A DNA stretch of 64,000 nt. Source: Adiantum capillus-veneris. Taxonomy: Eukaryota; Streptophyta; Polypodiopsida; Polypodiales; Pteridaceae. Shown here piece after piece: positions 46,528-57,692 of the stretch. Position 1 is the stretch's first letter; each line of letters begins with the position of its first letter. Made by a program: the position numbers and the translations under genes. The notes beneath the pieces are model-generated. The model was given only the letters and a program-made list of their open reading frames with translations, was not told the origin of the DNA and did not search any database. The DNA lies in assembly GCA_014529385.2 (NCBI GenBank), contig CM043966.1:38808037-38872036 (forward strand). Reading direction: 5' to 3'.

Positions 46528-46539
46528 TGGTATCAGAGC
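46528..46539 (+). other. tRNA-Met-type primer-binding site
   Basis: TGGTATCAGAGC, one or two bases after the LTR end, followed by TCAAGG; the classic plant initiator-Met primer site. Confidence 0.92.
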
Positions 46540-46943
46540 TCAAGGTTTCTCTTTTCTTGCTCAAGAAGGGAGGTCCTCAAGTTAGCTACAAATGGTTGGT
46601 ATTATTAATTGCCTGTGAGTAAGTAGAATAGGGAATTTTCAGCCTTGCAGTGCGCCTGCCTTTGTGCAGTTAACGGGGCATCACCGTCGAGAGCTATGGT
46701 CTTAATAGTGGAGTCCTACGGGGCTTGCCTACGGCTTAACCACTATTGAGCTATTAGAAGCTTGATAGGAGCCGGTGCTGTTTTGGTGTTGAAAGACCCT
46801 CTCTTCTATTCCTTGCAATTAATGGTATTCGAGCCGCGGGTAGAGTAGCTTGAGTGCTTTTTCTAAAGGGGTAAAGAGGAGTAGCAACTAGGGCTTGAAG
46901 TGCCAAAGTACACCTAAAAAGTTTACAGCTAAAAGTTGTTAGA

Positions 46944-49900
46944 ATGGCTGACAATAGTAAAGAGAGTGAAATTAATGTTGATAACTTTGATTTTGCTCAT
47001 GAGCAAGCTACTAATGATGCTTCAATGCTTGTTAACTATCTTGTTTCTAGGCTTCAACAAGCCATGGGCAATCCATCTCTCTAAAGTGAAGTGCAACGCC
47101 AGCTCCGTGCTCACGGGATTCTTCAAGCTAATCACCATGACGAGAGAACACCTAGGAAGCCTCCTTGTGAGACTACCAAAAGAGGTCTCTCTCCGATTCG
47201 GGAAGAAGAAGAGAATCCTTATGAAGGGCTCAAGAATTTAGTTCTTGATGATGCATCTCCTTCCCAAAGGAGAACTCAAGAGCCTCCACCGAAGGAACGA
47301 GAAAGAAGCGAGTCTCCCGCCACCTCGGCGGAGATGGCTCCATGAAGACGGCGGGCTAAACGCTCTCCATCACCACCAAAGCGGAGAAGACCATTGTATT
47401 CTTCTCCTCACCACAATTCGAAGAGGGATGATAAAAAGCAAGAGAAGAAAAAGGCGAGAAAGAGGACACCCTCTTCTCCATCTTCTTCATCCTCTTCCTC
47501 TTATGAAAGCTATGGTGAAGACGACAAAGATCAGGACAAGAAAAAGGCAAGAAAGAGGTCACCCTCTTCTCCACCTTCTTCAAATTCTTCACCTTCTGAA
47601 GAAACTGATGGTGCAACTTTTGAACCATCAAAAAGAAGAGGCCATAGCAAATCCTATGCCGCATGGAAGAGGTCGTCCAAGCTGAAGAAATTCAAAGAGG
47701 GAGGGAAGAGCATCTCTTTCCTTACCTATGATGGTACCTTTGGTGCCACGGACAAAGTCTTGGCCTTTATCCAGCAATTCGATGCAGCGTTTGGAGATGA
47801 GGGCTTCACGGAGTCCTCTAAGCTACGCCATGTAGCTATGCACTTTCAAAAGTCCGCCAAACAATGGTGGTCTAGCCTACGAGCCAATGGTGAAGCTCCA
47901 CGAGCATGGAAAGCTTTAAGAGCTTCCATTATGAAGCAGCTTTTGGCCACCGATGCCAAAGACAAAGTACTCACCGAATGGCGAAGCTTAAAGATCTCTC
48001 CCAATGAATCCATCCACAAATATGTAGGCAAGTTTTGGGACCTACAACTCAAAGCCACTGTCTTCAAAAAGTTGGATTTTGGAGAGCAAAAGCAACAATT
48101 TTGTGCGGGCTTAAGTGAAGAAATGGCGGAGTATGTCAACTCCCAAAGGCCACGTACAATATCGGCGGTAATACACCACACTATGGTGGCCTCTTGAATC
48201 AATTTCCAAACGGGGGCAAAAAGAAATAATAAGCCCCCGGAAAACAAGGGTTCCAATGAGCCTAAGGGGAAGGACAATGTCCAAAAGTCTCTTAAGGGCA
48301 ACTCCAACAAAGCTAAAGAGAAGGGAGTTTACAAAGGTAAGAATAAACTCTCTCCTGAAGAGCTTGACAGTTATCGTAAGGATAACCGATGTTTCAAGTG
48401 CGGCGAACAAGGGCATGCGTACCGCGCTTGTCCCCAAAAGAACAACCGCCAAGATCGTCCTAGAGCTTCCTTGGTTGAAATCCAAGAGGAGGAAACTCAC
48501 CAAACTCATCACAAAGGATCTCCTCTATGCCATGCTTGGGGAAAGGTAAGAGAACATGATGCTTTTACTCTCTTTGACCCTGGTTCTACTCACAATTTTA
48601 TATCTATATAGTTGGCCACCAAGCTAGGCATACAATCCTACGAGATGGGAGATGTCCTACTCGCAGACAGTGCCTTCAAGGGGCAAGAAGCTTCAGTCAC
48701 TCCCTTAATTGGGAAATTGAGGCTTCATGTCCAAGGCTATGTGGACAAAGAGGACTTCTTTATCTCTCCCCTCAAGCATGAGGATGTTATCCTAGGGGCA
48801 CCATGGTTTGATCGCCTAGCTACCGATGTTAAATTTCTTGAAAGGAGAATCTCCTTTAAGTTCAGGGAAAAAGACATGTATATAGATGCTAAGGAAATGG
48901 GTAACACCATCCCCATTGTACATACACCAGCTTTCAACAAGTCAATAAAGAGCTCTATTTCCGTGTACATGATTTTTGTTAAAGATTCTCAAAATGAACC
49001 TAATGCTTTAGCAAAAGAAAATAAAAGCAACCAAAAGGAATTAGAGTTATCCAATTTTCTCAAGGGGTTTCAAGATGTTTTTATTGACAACATCCCTTGT
49101 GAGCTACCTCCTAAACGAGGAAATGATAACCATGCAATTGAACTTCTTCCAGGAAGTTCACCGCCTAACAAACCTCCTTATAGAGTTTCTCAAACTCAAC
49201 AAGAGGAGATTATGCGGCAAGTGCATGAGTTAGTTGAGAAGGGTATGGTTAGGCCAAGCTCATCTCCATTTTTCTCACATGTGCTATTAGTGCAAAAGAA
49301 AGACGGCACATATCGCATGTGTGTCGACTATAGAGCACTAAATAGGATCACTATCAAGAATAGGTTTCCCGTTCCACGGGTAGAAGACCTATTTGATAAG
49401 CTACAAGGATCGACCTACTTCAGTAGGATTGACCTAAAAAGTGGCTATCATCAAATAAGGATAGTTGATCAAGACATTGTAAAGACTGCATTTCGCACCA
49501 CATTTGGTCTTTACGAATACATTGTCATGCCTTTTGGCTTGACCAATGCACCAGCCACATTCAACCGCTTGATGGAGAAGCTGTTCAGGCCTCATCGAAC
49601 CTTCACTAGAGTGTTCTTTGATGATATTATTATCTAATCTAATTCATTGGAGGAACACAAGCAACATCTCCAGGTAATATTTCAAGTTTTGAGAGAGAAT
49701 AAACTTTATGTTAATCGAAAGAAAAGTGAATTTTTCTTGCAAGAGATTCAGTATTTAGGTCGTATTATCTCTCAAGATGGCATCCAAATGGATCCATCCA
49801 AGTTAGAGGTAATAAAAGGATGGCCTAAACCAAGGAATCTTCATGAACAAAGAAGCTTTATAGGTATGTGTGCATACTATAGACGCTTCATAGAAAAGTT

Positions 49901-51893
49901 CTCACAAATTGCGGGACCATTACATGACCTAACAAAGAAAAGCATTAGGTATACATGGTTTGCTAAGGAGAACAATGCTTTCGAAAAGCTTAAAGAAAAT
50001 CTTATCTCTCAACCTGTGCTTACACTACCGGACCTCTCAAGACCATTTGAAGTCCAATGTGATGCTTGTGGTGATTGCCTTGGAGCTGTTTTGCTCCAAG
50101 AAGGGCATGCCATAGGCTATGAGAGTCGAAGGCTCGACCCTGTTGAGCAAGCTCTAGTCATATACGAAAAAGAACTCCTTGCAGTTCTACATGCCTTAGA
50201 CTCATGGAAGCACTATTTATTGGGGAGTCCTTTCGTTTTGCGAACGGATCACCAAAGTCTTAAGTACTTCATGACGCAGACCAAGCTCTCCGACAAACAA
50301 ATGAGGTGGGCAAATTTCCTTTCGCAATTTCATTTTCATATTGCTCACATTGCTGGCAAGCATAATCAAGTAGCTGATGCACTCTCAAGACGAACGAGAG
50401 TGAATGCGGTTTCCATAGCAACTCACAATGATCTATCTTCAATGATAGATGAGTATGCTATTGATCCCGATTTTAGAGATGTGATTTCAGCCCTTGCATT
50501 AGGGAAGAAAGAAGAACCATTTACTTTACAAGATGGTTATCTTCACTATGGCAATAGACTATGCGTTACTAACTCACTACGTGAGAAAGTAATGTATGAA
50601 TCTCATGCTCCACCTTATGCGGGGCATAGAGGGATTCAGTCTACCTTAAAGGAAATTGAAACATATTTCTATTGGCCTACCATGAAAGTGAACATACAAG
50701 AGTATGTTTCCAAATGTGTGGTATGCCAAAAGACAAAATTTGATAGAGGGAAGCAACTTGGATTGCTTCAACCCTTGCCAATCCCTAATTCACCATGGGA
50801 GAGCATATCCATGGATTTTATCTTTGGATTGCCTAAGTCTATCCATGGGAATACGGGAATATGGACGATAGTAGACATGTTTAGTAAACAAGCTCATTTC
50901 ATACCTGTCAAAAAGACTATCAAAGCCCATCAAATGGAAACCCTCTTCATTTCACAAATTTTCAAGTACCATGGCTTGCCAATGTCCATAGTGTCGGATA
51001 GAGATCCTAGAATGACCAGTAATTTCTGGAAGGGTCTCTTTGAGAATTTAGGGACAAGGCTAAACTTCTCTTCGGCCTATCATCCACAAACGGATGGCCA
51101 AAGTGAAATAGCTAACCTAACCATTCTCGATCTACTAAAAGCCTATGTAACGGAAGTAGATCAAAGATCCCAATGGGAGAAGTACTTACCCTTAGTGGAG
51201 TATGCTTACAATAACACTGTACATACTTCCACGAGAAAAGCACCTTTCGAGGTAATTGAGGGAAGATCAAAAAGTACCTTGCTACTTAAGGTACATGGGA
51301 AGATCTTCGCTGCAAATGAGTATAGCCGAGACCTACAAGAATCTTTCCAAAAGATTAAGGATGCTATCTCTATCTCACAGCAAAGGCAAAAAGCTGCTAC
51401 TGACAAGCACAGAAGAGCCCAAGCCTTTAAAGAAAACGATTGGGTCTTGTTAAAGTTTCCCAAGGCTCGATTAAGGCACACAACGGGCAAGAATCCTACG
51501 GGCCACCAAAAGTACTATGCTAAACTAGCAAAAAGGTACTATGGTCCCTTTCAGATTCTTAGGCCAATCAATGAGATGGCCTATCAACTCAAGTTGCCCA
51601 ATCATTGGCTTATACACAATGCTTTCCATGTGAGCCTATTAAAGCCTTACAAAGGAGAGCCACCTCAAGAACCAACTATTGAAGACCCACCGGAGATCGA
51701 GGACCAAGAGGAGGTGCTGCATCCCGAGTCCATTCTCCGACATGAAGACAAGGTATTAAGAGGCGGTAAGACTATCCGATGATATCTTATTAAGTTTAAG
51801 AATTATCCTTTTGAAGATGCTAGATGGATGCAAGGCATACAGTTAAAGGATAACCTAAACCTTGTCAATGCTTACAATGCTTCCCAAGAGTAA
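46944..51893 (+). pseudogene. Chromovirus Gag-Pol, one frame with six nonsense codons
   Basis: Encodes the particle protein and the enzymes for reverse transcription and integration. In one unbroken frame: Gag from ATG at 46,944, with Arg/Ser-rich linker and capsid (FLTYDGTFGATDKVLAFIQQ); zinc knuckle CFKCGEQGHAYRAC at 48,390; retropepsin motif DPGST near 48,580; RT with [20 protein letters not shown] and catalytic FFDD (about 49,617); RNase H starting QCDACGDCLGAVLLQEGHAI; integrase zinc finger (HAPPYAGHRG...CVVCQKTK), core with DMFSKQAHFIPV and SAYHPQTDGQSEIANLT; chromodomain YLIKFKNYPFEDARWMQG at the end. Nonsense codons at 47,082, 47,343, 48,195, 48,609, 49,635 and 51,780; no frameshift. 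Inactive as it stands. Confidence 0.95.
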
Positions 51894-52093
51894 GCAAATG
51901 TACAAAATGTTAAAAATGAACAAAGTTTTTGTCTTATAAGACTCTCTTTTTCTTTATTTGTGCACAAAAATGAAGTAGTATGCATGCTTAGATCAAGTTT
52001 GTGGAGACGACGTCTCCCAAACACCAAGTAGAGCTTGTCACTCTACTATGGAAGACTGATAGGACTAATGTGTAGACATGCTTGCGGCAGTCT
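51894..52093 (+). other. Chromovirus 3' untranslated region, left part
   Basis: Continues at 61,840-61,995. Matches the corresponding part of the decayed chromovirus (minus strand, about 27,790-27,990) through TGCATGCTTAGA and AAACACCAAGTAGA to ACATGCTTGCGG. Confidence 0.8.
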
Positions 52094-52125
52094 CATTAGG
52101 GGAATTTTGAGGTCACTTTTGTGCC
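52094..52125 (+). repeat. Left terminal inverted repeat (32 bp)
   Basis: Begins CATTAGGGGAATTTTGAGG. Its complement occurs at 61,808-61,839 with one mismatch (C/T near position 23). Weaker symmetry continues inward through ATGTAGAGAGAGA on both sides, to about 52,150 and 61,783. Confidence 0.95.
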
Positions 52126-52364
52126 CTGTAAGAATATGTAGAGAGAGAATATATACTTTATTTTAAAAATAGTGAAATGTTTGTAAAAAGGTGAGTTTGC
52201 ATCTAAAAAATACTCCCTCCAAAACTAACGAAAACGTCAGTTCTGGCCCAAAATTCAAAATTTCCAAAAGCTGAAACAAACCTTTTCTGTGTCGTCTTCT
52301 TCCTCGTATCTGCACAGCTTTTTCCTATAGTACTATCTCTGACAAATACTGTTAACAGACTTCC
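52126..52364 (+). promoter_or_regulatory. Upstream region of gene 1
   Basis: AT-rich, with ATATATAC near 52,150 as a possible core promoter element. The corresponding stretch of the older copy (43,496-43,781) is alignable in part. No defined regulatory site can be proved. Confidence 0.3.
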
Positions 52365-55099
52365 ATGAGGAAGAGAAGAAGCTTATACCATCTACACATT
52401 GAGCTAAATGAAGAATATTGTCCAGTGCGCAAGAGAAACAAATGTGCAGAGGTGTCCTCGTCCATATTTGAAGCAATGCGGCAAGATAAAAAAAATCACA
52501 TTGATCTCTGGACTGATGGAAGATTGTATCCAGTGGACCCAATGACAAAGAGCACTCCCCCATTCTCAAATTGTTCATCTTTGATAAAATTTGTGGGTGA
52601 TGGTCAAAGAGGGTTGCTGGGTTATACACAGAGTCTTGCAGCAGAGAGAGATATTCTTAAGTTAGAAGATCATTTGACCAAACAAATGATAAATACTCTT
52701 AAACAACAACTTGAGGAATGTAAAGAGAGCAACGAAAAGCTACAAACTCAGCTCAAACAAGCTAGAAGCAAGAATACAATGTTAGGAAACAGACAAAGAG
52801 AAAAGAAGTTAAAGAACATTGAAGCCTTGAGACGTGGTGGAGGAGGTTGCAGCAGGAGAATCAGAGCAGCAAGGTATTGTTATTTTATATGATTCTGCTT
52901 ATGCTTATTTTATATGATTCTGCTTATGTTAGGTTGTTAATCTTTTTGTTAAGCTGTATTATGATTCTGCTCCACATTATTATGCTTATGTTATTGTTAT
53001 TATGCTATTGTTCTTTATTAAATGATTAATATTCAGTTAACTTTAATTTAGTTTGTTTATTTTGTTGGTGTCATTTGGACAATAATCAGTTAATTTTGTA
53101 CCTTTTGATTTAGGACTTTGCTACAACCAAACTCTGCATCAAACATGGAAATGGCAGCTAAACATTATTGTGATGTTTTACCTCTCAAGGTTGCCAAAAA
53201 TATTTTCATAGAGAAGAAGTTTAAAAAGGCAAAGGAGCAGTGCATTGAGGGATTTTTGCAGAGCTCTTGCTTGGACAAGGAGGATGTGCAATATACTATG
53301 GATAAGGTAGGCATTAGCAGAGATGGTTATAGCAAGCTGTTCAGAAATATGAAGTCAAGGTTAAAGCAATGTAAGGTCAGGTCCTCTTTTCTTCCAAAGC
53401 CATCCATTGTGCAGCAGGCAAGGAAAAAGATCAATGAGAGGATAATGGAGATGTTGGGTGAGTCTCACCACATTCATGGTACCTGTCATGGTAAAAAGAG
53501 GGATCTTCAATTTGACGAGTTCAATAATATTTTCCTTGACTTGAAGACACTTCAGAAGGAAATGATCAGATTCTATGAGTTGGAGCATACAGAAGCAAAT
53601 GGTGTTGTCAGTTTTGTGATAAAGCTTGATGAATGTGAGATTGTTAAGAACAGAAAAATTGAGAGGATTTCCATAACTTTAATGAACAGAGCATTGAAAC
53701 CGAAGGATACCAAGTACTTCAGCGTGCAATCGGAGAAGAATGTCTGGTGGCTAGGTGCTTTTGAAGTAGAGAGTGAAGACTTTGATGTTCTGGATTGGGT
53801 TTTCCATCAAACAACAATACCTGAAGTCATTAATGCACAAGAATTAGGGGAAGAGCTTGAAGTTGAAGGGTTTGGAAGTTACAGGGTGGAATGGCACATG
53901 GGAGGAGACCTTAAAACCCTTAAATGTATGTACAATGTCTCCAAAGGAGCTATGGCAAAGAGCCCTTGTCTGTATTGTATGGCATCAGCAAAAGAATGTA
54001 ATCCTGCAAATTGGAACAAAGCACCCAATAGGCATACTCAAGATCCAAACTTCAAAGCAGTTTTAAATATTCCACTTGCTAATGTCCACATATGCACTCT
54101 GCATGCTCTTTGCAGAATTGTGGAGAAAATTGTACATCTGTATGTGGGGTTTGCCTGGAAGTTACAGCCAAAAGCAGCTAGAGATGCTGCAATCAAATGT
54201 ATTGAAAGGGTTTTATCAGAAATTGGCCTTCACAGTGGTAAGGTTAAGATTGAAACAGACCTGAAGAGGTCTTCAAATGGAAACAATGTGCCTAGAAAGG
54301 TATCTGTTGGTGGTGTGAAGGCCAGAGATTTCCTAGGGTTTCATGGCAAACTAGGAAAGGTAAATGCCAAGAAGGGTTCATCCAATGTGAAGTATAACCA
54401 GTGGAAAGCTCTCCACAATGCCATCAAAGATCATGGTCTTGAAGGTACATCAAGAAACAAAAAGGCAGAGGTATGGGAATCACTAGACAAAGTATTTTCC
54501 TACTGTGATAAGACATCCTGGGGCAAAAATGATCTGCCAAATTTCAAGAAAGTGCTCAATAACTTCAGAAGTGCAATGAAAGATTCTTGGGATCAGGAAT
54601 TCACACATTACATGGTAAGTTTTTTATTTATTTTCTGACCTTTTTAATATGTACATACTTTTAGTTTGGAAGCATATGATTAATCTCATACTTACTAATT
54701 ATTGACACACTTTTACTTTGCCAGCATATAATTTACAATCACACTCCCTGGTTTGTAAAGAGATGGGGCTCCCTGTCCATATGGTCTACACAAGGCATGG
54801 AGAAATCCCATTATCAAGCAAGAACCAAGTTTTTCAAGCATACAAGACATGGAGGAGGTGCAGTGAAGGCAAACAGCTTGCTTGAGGTTTTCCAATGGTT
54901 CTATAGACAAATATGGCATAGAACCAGATCAAAAATGACAAAGAAAGCACTACTGAACTCAGATTTAGCAAATGCCTTACACAGGAACAAGCAGAAAAGA
55001 CAAAATTCATATAATAGTTCATCTGCAAATGAAAAATTCTTACAATGGCTAGCTACAAGAGAGAGACAAGGTAGAAAGTGGGCCAAAGTACAGGTTTGA
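52365..55099 (+). CDS. Gene 1: candidate RNase-H-fold transposase, 794 aa
   Basis: Proposed exons 52,365-52,873, 53,114-54,614 and 54,725-55,099, with GT-AG introns and phases that keep the frame. Exon 1 has a short conserved block (HIDLWTDGRLYPVDPMTK) and a coiled-coil region, ending in KNIEALRRGGGGCSRRIRA. Exon 2 has KLDECEIVKN (Asp342), ISITLMNRALKPKDTKYFSV, WHMGGDLKTLKCMYN (Asp435), a CLYC motif, and HICTLHALCRIVEKIV. Exon 3 has WSTQGMEKSHYQARTKFFKH. The succession of Asp block, GGDLK-x10-15-CxxC and the LHxxxRI block recalls an uncharacterised family in animal genomes that I would place near transposases; that rests on memory. Asp342, Asp435 and Glu507 are possible catalytic residues. 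The start ATG is supported by the older copy. Confidence 0.75.
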
Positions 55100-55105
55100 G
55101 CAAAG

Positions 55106-56599
55106 TCAGTCTTTTGATGAAGGTACATCAACTTCACCCCTAAACTTCAGAAACTTCTGCTTATTGTAGCCTATCATTTGTCTCTTGAGGTCCCCAGAGT
55201 GGGCAAGTACATAGGATGCCATTGTTGCAAAATAACCATCTCTAGAGCCAGTTTGGCTAGGGAAGAATCCAAAAATTCTGATGGCTTCCTCCTTTTCCAC
55301 CAATATTAACTTCTCTAACCCTGGAGGAAGCTGATATGAACCAACAACCTTTGCAAGTGCTTTAATTGCAAGCATTGGTAGCAATGGTTCTCTCGTAAAC
55401 TTGTTATGGAATATAATGATAGTCTCTTTGTTGAGCTTCCCAATAAAGTGTCCCAAGCTCTGGTTCCTTCCTAAATTTAAGGGTCTGGAACCCTTCCCCC
55501 TGCCAAGGAATTTGTCTGTGTCCAGTATTTCAATCTGCAAAAATATGTTTTGGTTAATTGTTCAGCACATTAATAAGACAGGGCAAAATGGTCATTAACA
55601 TACCTTAGGAGACTCATCCTCCTCAAACAAGGAAGGTTCCCATATATCAATGGATCTAGTTGGCCTTACTTCATAATCTCTGGTCTTTTCCTCTCCGATA
55701 TGCTCTATTTTAAGCCTTTTTTGGATCTCATTGAACTCCTCTTCAGAAGGTACACCCTGTTGCTCATATCTCAGAACAATGTCCTGCACATGCTTTCCAA
55801 CACTTGAGCTGTCAATAAAATTTTCTGCCTCTGTGTCCAAGACTGCTAAGGGCCAAGGTGAGTAATCAATAAATCCTATGTCATTAGATCCCCACTCAGC
55901 CAAAACTGCCAAAGCATAATCTTCCCTTAGATCAAAAAGATGTTGAATGTCATTCAGCAAAACATATTCCTTTTTGTTAACTTTGTATGTGGGAAATGTT
56001 GTTGTGCAATGCAAAGGATCAACATCTTCATCCTCAATGTCAAAATTCTTCACTTTAGTGATGTTTTCTGCTTTAAATTTTGCAATGTCTAGCATCTCAG
56101 TGCTTTGTAGCTTCTCTTCCTCTTCATGGAACTCCATCTCTATCTCCTCTTTCTCCTGGTCCTCCTCAGCCTAGGAAATCTGCTTTGGAATCTCTTTGCC
56201 CTCTGGTGCTGGGAGTACACTGAAGAAAATGATAAGTCCAAGGTCATAATCTACCAACTGGAAATGCATATTACCATGAAATTTGCAAGGCTTTATGATC
56301 TTTTTCCAGTCTGGATGAAGGCTTGACCACTTCTTTGCAATACCTGTCCTTGACAAGCTACCTGCTTTGCATATATCAACAAAATGAACAAGATTGTCAA
56401 GCCTGTGATCTCTGATCAATTCTGTATATATCTCTTTCAAGTCACTAATTTGTGTAGAGAAGCCATCCACAAGTGCTTGAAGATCAAAGGCAGCATTAAA
56501 AATCTGTTTAACACTTTGAAATCTTGTAAGTTCATTAACTTTGTAAAGAAAAGACCTCAGCCTGTCATCAGCGGTCTCTTGTATATCCTCTGTATCCAT
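55106..56599 (-). CDS. Gene 2: unknown protein, about 475 codons
   Basis: Not recognised. Exons 56,599-55,604 and 55,534-55,106 are joined by a 69-bp GT-AG intron in phase 0. ATG at 56,599 begins MDTEDIQETADDRLRSF; a TTTTTCAG acceptor-like site lies ~25 bp upstream, suggesting a 5' UTR intron. The body has a charged region (EFHEEEEKLQSTEML), a block DIGFIDYSPWPLAVLDTEAE, and a C-terminal half with RSIDIWEPSLFEEDESPK and DGYFATMASYVLAHSGDLKR. In-frame TAG at 56,171-56,173 interrupts exon 1, but it could be the end of an 84-bp in-frame intron (GTAGAT at 56,257 to TTTCCTAG). Stop lies 6 bp from that of gene 1 (convergent). No known domain seen. Confidence 0.65.
56171..56257 (-). other. Possible 84-bp intron or nonsense codon in gene 2
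   Basis: Between GTAGATTATG and TTTCCTAG the minus strand is open except for the final TAG. Removing it keeps the frame (QL|AEEDQEKEE). Length fits the other introns of this element (63-110 bp mostly). Alternatively the sequence is coding (VDYDLGLIIFFSVLPAPEGK) and TAG is a point mutation. Confidence 0.45.
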
Positions 56600-57692
56600 T
56601 ATGACAATCCACAAATGCTCAGCTGAAAAAGAGAAAAGAGAAGTCTATCAAGACATTAACCACCCTTCTTTATATCAAGTCTACAGACAAATTAAAAGCA
56701 TAAAATTAAGCGCACAAATAAAGCGCAAGCAAAAAAGAATTACATAAAATTGTCACATGCTAAGTTTGTCACTTGCTATGCGAACTGTGAGGGGTTAAGA
56801 GAAACTCGGCACTCACTAACTACGCGCATGGAGTGACACTTGGTACGCGATTTCCTATTGCTAGGAAGAGGTCGACGGCTCCCAAAATCGCGCACGGGGT
56901 GTCGCGGTGTGTCACTTGGAGGGTTGGAGGCTTAATTTCGAAGCCTTGTGAATGACAATAAGCAAAAAAACGGGTTGAGTAGGTTCTTTTTATAGCCAAA
57001 AACGCCGCCTCGGGGGGTGTGCAAATCGGTTGCCACCTCGAAGTGTGGTCCAACGGCTAGTATGCGCCTAGAGACTTGCGCAAAGCACCCTATATAAACC
57101 TCCTCAGAGCCCAAACTAAGCGCATTTTGAAGGAGGCTCTACCCGGATCTCGCACTTCCACAACCCAAAATTTCGAGCGCTTTGACCGTCACCCCGTGCG
57201 CGATATTCGTAAGTGTGAAGACTTTGCCCCCTTTGTCATTTCGCGTACGGAGTATCAAAGCAATGTGTTCCACTATGTCCACAAGTGTGATCATGTTTAC
57301 GATGTGTACCGCAATGTGTGCCACTAGTGTGAGGACTGTGCTCCCTTTGTCATTTCGTGTACGGAGTGTCACCGCAATGTGTTTACGATGTGTACCGGAA
57401 TGTGTGCCACTATGTCCACAAGGAGAAGTTTACCATGCATACAATGTGTGCCTCTGTGAACCGCTTGGCACTCCGTCACCCCGCGATCATCGAAAGTGTG
57501 AGGACATTGGTCCCTTTGTGATTTCGCGTATGGGGTGTCACCGCAATGTGTTCCACTTTGTATGGAAATGTGTGCCACTATGTCGAAAAGGAGGAGTTTA
57601 CTTTGATAAAGTAATAATAAAAATTAAATATACATCGTTTACTTTTTTTACTAATGTTTGTTGTGTAACAATAATTCCTATCCCTTTTGAAG
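56600..57692. promoter_or_regulatory. Bidirectional promoter region with GC-rich repeats between genes 2 and 3
   Basis: TATAAAAA on the minus strand (56,987-56,994) and TATATAAA on the plus strand (57,091-57,098) point away from each other. Both are followed by AACCT[A/C]CTCA and, about 95-100 bp downstream, by ACCCCGTGCGCGAT (minus 56,900-56,887; plus 57,191-57,204). From 57,205 to 57,600 a unit containing TTTCGCGTACGGAGTGTCAC and GCAATGTGTTCCAC recurs about three times in diverged form. The region is much richer in CpG than the rest of the element. Confidence 0.6.
57209..57692 (+). other. Probable 5' UTR intron of gene 3
   Basis: GTAAGT at 57,209 (after GCGCGATATTC) and the acceptor CCTTTTGAAG ending at 57,692 bracket the repeat array; the histone tail begins at the next base. 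H3.3-type genes of plants commonly have an intron just before the ATG. Inference. Confidence 0.5.
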
